Source: Solirubrobacterales bacterium
Lineage (GTDB): Bacteria; Actinomycetota; Thermoleophilia; Solirubrobacterales; Solirubrobacteraceae
Direction: 5' to 3'
DNA: 32,024 bases
NCBI GenBank assembly: GCA_026392385.1
Contig: JAPLCG010000065.1
Span: 1-32,024, forward strand
A program made the translations under genes and the position numbers. The notes under the pieces are model-generated. The model did no database searches. It saw nothing but the letters and a program-made list of their open reading frames with translations, and was not told the DNA's origin. Below are positions 28,175 to 32,024 of this stretch, one piece after another; positions within the stretch are counted from its first letter, which is position 1; each line of letters opens with the position of its first letter.

Positions 28175-29119
28175 ATGCCTACGACACTCGTTACCGGCGG
28201 AGCTGGCTTCCTCGGATCACACCTCTGCGAGACGCTGCTCGAGCGCGGTCACCGCGTGATCTGTGTGGACAACCTCGAAACCGGTTCGTTAATCAACATC
28301 GCGCACCTCCGCCAGCCGGAGTTCACGCACCTCAACGTAGACATCATTGAGCCCTATTTCGTTGATGAGCCGATTGACTTTGTCTACCACCTTGCGTCAC
28401 CGGCATCGCCGATCGATTACCTGAGACTTCCGCTTCACACGCTGAAGGTTGGTTCCTTCGGTACCCATCACACGATCGGTCTCGCCAAGCACAAGCGGGC
28501 GCGATTCCTGCTCGCTTCAACATCTGAGGTTTACGGCGATCCGAAGGAGCACCCGCAGACTGAGGCTTATTGGGGCAATGTCAACCCAATTGGGCCGCGC
28601 GGCGTTTACGACGAGGCGAAGCGCTATGCCGAAGCGCTGACGATGGCCTATCACCGCCAGCAGGGTGTGGATACAGCAATCGTCCGAATTTTCAACACCT
28701 ATGGCCCAAGAATGCGGTCAAACGATGGACGCGCACTGCCGACGTTCCTCCGTCAGGCTCTTCTCGGTCAGCCGCTGACAGTCTTTGGGGATGGCAGCCA
28801 GACGCGATCGTTCTGTTATGTGGAAGACCTTGTCGCTGGACTTATCGCCTTGAATGAGTCAGGTGAACACAACCCGGTCAACATCGGCAACCCGAACGAG
28901 TTCACCTTGCTTGAGGCTGCCGAGAAGGTCATTGAAATCACGGGCTCAACCTCAAAGATTGTCTTTGAACCACTTCCGACCGATGACCCTCAGGTCCGTC
29001 AGCCGGACATCACGCGTGCGCGTGAGGTTCTTGGCTGGGAGCCAAAGGTTGAACTGATTGAGGGCCTTGGTAGAACAATCAAGGAGTCAACCGACGGACA
29101 GCTGACCGGAATCCGCTAG
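28175..29119 (+). CDS. UDP-glucuronate decarboxylase-like NAD-dependent SDR epimerase
   Basis: [94 protein letters not shown]. Confidence 0.92.
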   Translation: MPTTLVTGGAGFLGSHLCETLLERGHRVICVDNLETGSLINIAHLRQPEFTHLNVDIIEPYFVDEPIDFVYHLASPASPIDYLRLPLHTLKVGSFGTHHTIGLAKHKRARFLLASTSEVYGDPKEHPQTEAYWGNVNPIGPRGVYDEAKRYAEALTMAYHRQQGVDTAIVRIFNTYGPRMRSNDGRALPTFLRQALLGQPLTVFGDGSQTRSFCYVEDLVAGLIALNESGEHNPVNIGNPNEFTLLEAAEKVIEITGSTSKIVFEPLPTDDPQVRQPDITRAREVLGWEPKVELIEGLGRTIKESTDGQLTGIR

Positions 29120-29239
29120 CGAGCAGCCAGTTTCCGATATAGCAAGCGACGGTTCCTGCTTGCGAGCGGCTTCGTTATCTCGCTAGGTTGGATTGGCAGT
29201 TTTGATCCAACTGTCAGTTGTAGTCAGGGAGCCAAACGA

Positions 29240-30721
29240 ATGCTGGAAGCCAACCGTGGACTTGATGAAGCTGGGGAGAGCCATCCGCAGGTGAACGCTC
29301 AGGAGCCTGGTCGTGCTCGTGACATGCGCTCGCATCGGGCACCACTGCTTGCCCGGCTGCTCAGAGGGCACACGTTCCGCGCCGTTACTCGCGTTCTGTC
29401 GTTGCTTGTCTGCGACTACCTTGCAATCGCTATCGCGCTGGTTTCGTGGCTGTCACTTAAGGCGGCACTCAAGGATTCATTCCACTGGGAGGAAGTCCGC
29501 GGCCTCGTTGACTCCTACCTGACCTTTGCCTTTGTTGTCGCCGTGCTGCTCTTTGCCCGCAACGATCTCTACCGCGAACGGGCGCGCCGGCCCGGTCTGC
29601 CCGGGATCGCCAAGGCGCTATTTGAGACCGCGGTTATCGCGCTGATCTTCGCTCTTGCAAATGGTGAGAAGTTCAGCTCCTATTCCGTTTTCTACGGGAC
29701 GCTTGCGTTCGCAATTATCACCGTCACCCTTTTCCGTGCGGTTCACGACAGAGTCACGGCAAAGCTTGCATCGGTCGCAGGAGTCGCCCGCAAAGCGATT
29801 GTTGTCGGAACCGGCGCGCATGCCGAATCGGTGATTGAGGCGCTTACGGCCTCAACCCGTTGGCCACTTGAGGTTGTTGGTGGCGTAACCGCGCCGGAAG
29901 ACCTAGGTGCCGCACTTGATGCCGGGAACATCGATGAGGTGGTTGTTGCTGAGACCGACTTCCCGCAGGAGCGGATCGTTGACCTGGCAGAGAAATGTCA
30001 TCGCCGCGGGGTGGAGATCCATGTCGCCCCGACGACAATGGAGATTCTGCTCCAGCACGCAGAGTTTCGTCCCGGAATGCCGCTACCGCTGTTCACGCTG
30101 CAATCACCGACCTTCGATGGCTTCGATTTTGTCGTCAAGCGCCTGTTTGACCTTGTTGGTTCGGCGCTGTTGCTGTTCCTTTTGAGCCCGTTTCTCGCGC
30201 TCTGCGCTCTCGCCGTGCGACTTTCCTCACCCGGGCCGGTCTTCTATCGCTCGGTTCGACCTGGCATTGGCGAGGTCCCATTTGATTGCCTCAAGTTCCG
30301 AACCATGTTTGTGAACAGCGATCGTCGGACGGCCGAGCTTGAGGAGCTAAACGAGGCCTCGGGGGCCCTATTCAAGATCAAGCAGGATCCCCGCGTAACG
30401 CCACTTGGCCGGATTCTGAGGCGATTCTCAATTGATGAACTCCCGCAGCTTTGGAATGTTCTCACCGGTGAAATGAGTCTCGTTGGACCGCGACCGCTGC
30501 CAATGCGTGACTTTGAACTGTTGAGCGAGAGGCACCGGCTGCGCTACGAAGTGCTGCCAGGCATTACGGGCCTCTGGCAGGTGGCTGGGCGTGCCGATCT
30601 CGACTTCGATGAGTTGGTCAGGCTCGACTTCGTCTATTTAGAGCGCTGGTCGGTTGGCCTTGACCTCCTGATTCTGCTTAAGACTTTCCCAGCAGTGCTG
30701 GCGCGTCGCGGCGCCTACTGA
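29240..30721 (+). CDS. Exopolysaccharide polyprenyl glycosylphosphotransferase (sugar transferase)
   Basis: N-terminal TM region; C-terminal KRLFDLVGSALLLFLLSPF, SPGPVFYRSVRPG, FKIKQDPRVTPLGRILRRFSIDELPQLWNVLTGEMSLVGPRPL, PGITGLWQVAGR. Confidence 0.95.
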   Translation: MLEANRGLDEAGESHPQVNAQEPGRARDMRSHRAPLLARLLRGHTFRAVTRVLSLLVCDYLAIAIALVSWLSLKAALKDSFHWEEVRGLVDSYLTFAFVVAVLLFARNDLYRERARRPGLPGIAKALFETAVIALIFALANGEKFSSYSVFYGTLAFAIITVTLFRAVHDRVTAKLASVAGVARKAIVVGTGAHAESVIEALTASTRWPLEVVGGVTAPEDLGAALDAGNIDEVVVAETDFPQERIVDLAEKCHRRGVEIHVAPTTMEILLQHAEFRPGMPLPLFTLQSPTFDGFDFVVKRLFDLVGSALLLFLLSPFLALCALAVRLSSPGPVFYRSVRPGIGEVPFDCLKFRTMFVNSDRRTAELEELNEASGALFKIKQDPRVTPLGRILRRFSIDELPQLWNVLTGEMSLVGPRPLPMRDFELLSERHRLRYEVLPGITGLWQVAGRADLDFDELVRLDFVYLERWSVGLDLLILLKTFPAVLARRGAY

Positions 30722-30746
30722 CCGTCGATTTCGGGCATCATTAGCG

Positions 30747-31541
30747 GTGATGCATCTGCGCGAACGGTTTGAGATCTCACCTAGGACGTTTGAGATTGTC
30801 ACTCGGGTGGCGCTCGCCTCTCTGGCACTGATCGTCTTGACTGGTGCGGCGGTGAGGCTTTCAGGGTCCGGACTTGGCTGTCCTGATTGGCCGCAGTGCT
30901 ACGGGGGAGTAGTTGCCCCTGCCAAGACGCACGCAATCATCGAGTACTCAAACCGCGTGCTGTCAGGCTTTGTTGGCATCGCGGCGATCGCAGCCGCCGT
31001 GCTGGGCTGGTTCCGCAAGCCGTACAGGCGTGAGTTGGAAATCCTTGCAGTGCTGCTTCCGCTCGGAGTAGTTGCCCAAGCTGTGCTCGGTGGGTTCACG
31101 GTCCGTAGTGGCCTCGAGCCGGGCTATGTAATGGCGCACTACATCCTGTCGATGCTGATTCTTGATGCGGCGTTTGCTTTGGCCTGGTGCGCAACCTACG
31201 ACCCTGGCGATCGCCCGCGTGCTCAGGACCGACTTGGGGTCTGGTCGGTTCGCGCCATCTTCCCGATCGGAGTGCTGACGATCATGGCGGGGCGCAGGCC
31301 GGGTGGCGAGCGCCGTGCGATCAAACCGCTGCTCTGCACGCTTGGTTTCCTTGCCTTGCAAGGTGGCGTAGGTCTCTTCCAGTGGTACACAAAACTGCCT
31401 TCAGGACTCGTCTGGGTTCATGTCACCTTGGCCGTCGGAACCTGGCTTACTGTTCTTTGGGCTGTTGGTGCGGCCGGACTGCTTGAGTCCGAACCGAATT
31501 GGCAGCAGCGCGATCCTCAGGGCGAGAACACAGCCGGATGA
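30747..31541 (+). CDS. COX15/CtaA-family protein, apparently with an internal deletion
   Basis: VLTGAAVRLSGSGLGCPDWPQCYG, HAIIEYSNRVLSG, GYVMAHYILSMLILDAAF, GLFQWYTKLPSGLVWVHVTLA; the TGxGPHAG-containing segment between TM5 and TM7 is missing. Confidence 0.85.
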   Translation: MMHLRERFEISPRTFEIVTRVALASLALIVLTGAAVRLSGSGLGCPDWPQCYGGVVAPAKTHAIIEYSNRVLSGFVGIAAIAAAVLGWFRKPYRRELEILAVLLPLGVVAQAVLGGFTVRSGLEPGYVMAHYILSMLILDAAFALAWCATYDPGDRPRAQDRLGVWSVRAIFPIGVLTIMAGRRPGGERRAIKPLLCTLGFLALQGGVGLFQWYTKLPSGLVWVHVTLAVGTWLTVLWAVGAAGLLESEPNWQQRDPQGENTAG

Positions 31542-32024
31542 GCAGCACCACCTGGCTCGGTCTTGCGATCGCCTTCACGTCTTCCGCCTTCAACAACGCG
31601 AGCTATTTTGTGCAGCACCGCGCACTCGGTGATGGTCCCGATATCCACATCAGCAGACCGATCAAGAGCATTCGACAGATGTTCGGAAGTCCAGTCTGGT
31701 TGCTCGGCGCGCTCAGTGGCGTTGTGGGGATGGTGCTCTATGTCGTCGCCCTTGACTACGCGCCGCTCTCGCTCGTGCAGGTCTTTCTCGCTGGTGGCTT
31801 GATCTTGACGGTGCCACTCAGCGTTTGGATTACCCACCACGCCCCTACGAGTGGGGAGCTTCGTGGTGCTGCGCTGATGACTCTTGCACTTGTCCTGCTG
31901 GGCGTCGGATCGAAGGCGGCTGGCCCAACAAATGATTTTGAATGGCAGGTACTGACCATTTTCATCGCGGTGGTGGCAGTGGTCGGAATCGCAATTGTCA
32001 TGTTGGTGCGCGGATCGCGTCGTG
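31538..32024 (+). CDS. EamA/DMT-like integral membrane protein, partial (3' end outside window)
   Basis: ATG at 31538 overlaps the ctaA stop (ATGA). Open to window edge, so absent from ORF track: MSSTTWLGLAIAFTSSAFNNASYFVQHRALGDGP...LVQVFLAGGLILTVPLSVW. Confidence 0.75.
   Translation, partial: MSSTTWLGLAIAFTSSAFNNASYFVQHRALGDGPDIHISRPIKSIRQMFGSPVWLLGALSGVVGMVLYVVALDYAPLSLVQVFLAGGLILTVPLSVWITHHAPTSGELRGAALMTLALVLLGVGSKAAGPTNDFEWQVLTIFIAVVAVVGIAIVMLVRGSRR

Overview
The window is a GC-rich bacterial chromosomal segment. Gene content and operon style (fused MoaD-MoaE, acyl-CoA carboxylase with an epsilon-like subunit, TTG/GTG starts) suggest an actinobacterium, possibly Thermoleophilia/Solirubrobacterales-like; this is inference only. 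Most of it is ordinary, densely packed housekeeping sequence. From left to right: MMPL transporter (partial); three large polytopic GT-C-like membrane proteins; a sugar-porter MFS; tRNA-Phe(GAA); an M23 peptidase with a K/P-rich linker; an Hrq1/MrfA-like helicase; a HAD hydrolase; a sucC-sucD-aminotransferase-SDR-glycerate kinase run; a type II haloacid dehalogenase; an MBL-fold hydrolase; a GNAT; a propionyl-CoA carboxylase / methylmalonyl-CoA mutase cluster containing an embedded PhoD; a MoaD-MoaE fusion; ferritin; UDP-glucuronate decarboxylase; a sugar phosphotransferase; a CtaA-like protein; and an EamA/DMT-like protein (partial). I saw no CRISPR array, transposase, phage gene or recognisable defence system, and nothing that makes a strong case for a wholly new system. 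The best second-look items are: (i) a pair of 120-bp, about 95% identical, hairpin-forming direct repeats that exactly fill the convergent gap between moaDE and ferritin; (ii) two genes (a GT-C-like membrane protein and phoD) each split by a one-base frameshift of the same sense, each repairable by one extra T in a short T run; (iii) a CtaA homologue that appears to lack an internal block around TM5-TM6; (iv) the MoaD-MoaE fusion with an internal Gly-Gly; (v) co-location of the propionyl-CoA to succinyl-CoA to succinate genes.
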